Below, piece by piece: positions 6,383 through 7,133 of a DNA stretch of 7,133 nt (position 1 is its first letter; the number at the start of each line of letters is the position of its first letter). This DNA is from an uncultured Collinsella sp. (GTDB lineage: Bacteria > Actinomycetota > Coriobacteriia > Coriobacteriales > Coriobacteriaceae): NCBI GenBank assembly GCA_958428675.1, contig CAUAGV010000085.1, positions 1-7,133 of the forward strand, read 5' to 3'. The notes beneath the pieces were generated by a model. The model did not search any database. It had not been told where the DNA came from and was given only the letters and a program-made list of their open reading frames with translations. The position numbers and the translations under genes were made by a program.

Positions 6383-6464
6383 CCGTAGGGGCGGATTCCA
6401 TATCCGCCCGGGAGGTTTGCGGCGGCGCGAGGTGCGCGGGCGCATATAGAATGCGCCCCTACGG
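6383..6464. repeat. MITE-like element with two hairpin-forming inverted arms
   Basis: Arm 6383-6410 and the reverse complement of arm 6437-6464 agree at 25 of 28 positions; the outer 11 bases (CCGTAGGGGCG) are identical. Each arm is itself a hairpin: GGGCGGAT (6389-6396) with ATCCGCCC (6402-6409), and GGGCGCAT (6438-6445) with ATGCGCCC (6451-6458). A 26-base GC-rich spacer joins them. At 82 bp it has no coding capacity, so any movement would be by a transposase elsewhere. No clear target duplication was seen. It sits in the 181-base gap between the ACP-like terminator and the glycosyltransferase start. Confidence 0.75.
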
Positions 6465-6490
6465 TCAGACAGATACGGAAAGCGGGAATC

Positions 6491-7133
6491 ATGAAAAACA
6501 CAAAAACCAAGCGCATGCTGGCGGTGTCGGCGCTGCTGGCCGTGGGGCTGGCGCTGATGCTCTACTACGCGGCGCACAAGCAGGGCTACCATGTGGACGA
6601 GCTGTACACCTATGAGCTGGCAAACTATCCCGGCGGGTTCTACGCGCTGGAGGACGGCTATATGGACAGCTGGCACGACGGCAGCTTTTACAGCGCGGTC
6701 CTGACGCCGGGCCGCCCGTTTGACTATACCATCCCGTGGAACAACCAGAAGATCGATGTCCACCCGCCGCTCTACTATTGCCTGATCTATACGGCGGAGT
6801 CGCTGTTCCCGCAGCTGGGTCTGCCGTGGGTGGGGCTGCTGCCGAACTTTGTCTGCATCCTGGCGGGCGCGGCGGTGCTGTACTGCACGGCGAAGCGGCT
6901 GATCGGGCGGTTCTGGCCCGCGTGGACGGCGGCGGCCTGCTGGCTGCTCTGCGTCGGCGTGCAGGGCATGGCGGTGTTCACCCGGATGTACAGCCTGATG
7001 ATGCTGGAGGGCATCGTGCTTTTGTACTGCCATGTGGTTTTGTGGCAGGCGCTGCAGGCGGGGCAAAAGCCGCCGCGGGCGGTCTGGCCGGGTCTGTTTG
7101 CGGTCACAATGGCCGGGGCGCTGACGCAGTATT
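6491..7133 (+). CDS. GT-C fold membrane glycosyltransferase (ArnT/PMT-like), N-terminal part, runs off the window
   Basis: 214 codons are present with no stop before the window edge. The predicted protein is polytopic: TM1 about 9-27 and further hydrophobic spans about 113-134, 141-160, 168-187 and 198-212. After TM1 comes YHVDELYTYELAN (33-45), whose Asp36-Glu37 occupies the place of the acidic catalytic residues in the first outer loop of GT-C enzymes. DVHPPLYY (89-96) matches the (D/E)xxPPLYY-type motif of the ArnT/PMT/GT39-GT83 superfamily, and TRMYSLMMLE (164-173) matches its conserved RxY segment. Such enzymes move a sugar from a polyprenyl-phosphate carrier to a cell-surface acceptor outside the membrane; donor and acceptor cannot be told here. 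ATG 6491 directly precedes the basic-hydrophobic N-terminus, but its ribosome site is weak (GGGA only three bases away, GGAA further out). Very rich in CTG and GCG codons, unlike the genes before 4900. Confidence 0.82.
   Translation, partial: MKNTKTKRMLAVSALLAVGLALMLYYAAHKQGYHVDELYTYELANYPGGFYALEDGYMDSWHDGSFYSAVLTPGRPFDYTIPWNNQKIDVHPPLYYCLIYTAESLFPQLGLPWVGLLPNFVCILAGAAVLYCTAKRLIGRFWPAWTAAACWLLCVGVQGMAVFTRMYSLMMLEGIVLLYCHVVLWQALQAGQKPPRAVWPGLFAVTMAGALTQY

Noticed and set aside
5962..6516. 184-codon minus-strand frame crossing the ACP-like gene, terminator and MITE-like repeat
   Set aside because: It runs through a terminator and an inverted repeat, has no ribosome site or recognisable domain, and overlaps a well-supported gene on the other strand.
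6251..7066. 271-codon minus-strand frame opposite the glycosyltransferase
   Set aside because: Arg/His/Gln-rich mirror-frame composition; the plus-strand frame has membrane helices and GT-C motifs.

Overview
The window reads as two different bacterial backgrounds joined inside one gene. Roughly positions 1-4920 look like an actinobacterial gut coriobacterium; Collinsella is my best guess from the protein flavour and the gene mix. Roughly 5030-7133 look like a Gram-positive clostridial gut bacterium of the Faecalibacterium/Gemmiger/Subdoligranulum kind. Taxonomic names are inference from memory of the families; no search was run.

Left part. A 5'-truncated thymidylate synthase (thyA) is followed with almost no gap by dihydrofolate reductase (folA), a compact thymidylate/folate pair. 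After a weak hairpin comes a SpoU/TrmH-family RNA 2'-O-ribose methyltransferase. A 125-base gap with a long inverted repeat leads to a MATE-family multidrug/Na+ antiporter. The MATE gene converges on a minus-strand corrinoid adenosyltransferase (cobO), and the two stop codons form the ends of a perfect 28-bp palindrome. cobO is divergent from ftsH across a 77-base gap.

Middle. ftsH is an intact 643-codon frame with two membrane segments, an AAA+ ATPase and an HEXXH zinc protease. Its codon usage changes abruptly within the most conserved part of the AAA domain: leucine codons go from an even CTG/CTC/CTT mix to almost only CTG. I interpret this as a chimeric join, most simply a metagenome assembly artefact and less likely a real recombination.

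Right part. Downstream of ftsH is a near-consensus sigma-A promoter, then a 79-residue acyl-carrier-protein-like gene whose phosphopantetheine serine position is histidine, then a good intrinsic terminator. An 82-bp MITE-like element follows, made of two inverted 28-bp arms that each fold into a hairpin. The window ends inside a GT-C (ArnT/PMT-like) polytopic membrane glycosyltransferase.

If the join is an artefact, gene-neighbourhood conclusions must not be carried across about 4920-5030. No RNA genes, CRISPR arrays or complete transposons were seen, and no stretch longer than 300 bases lacks a gene.
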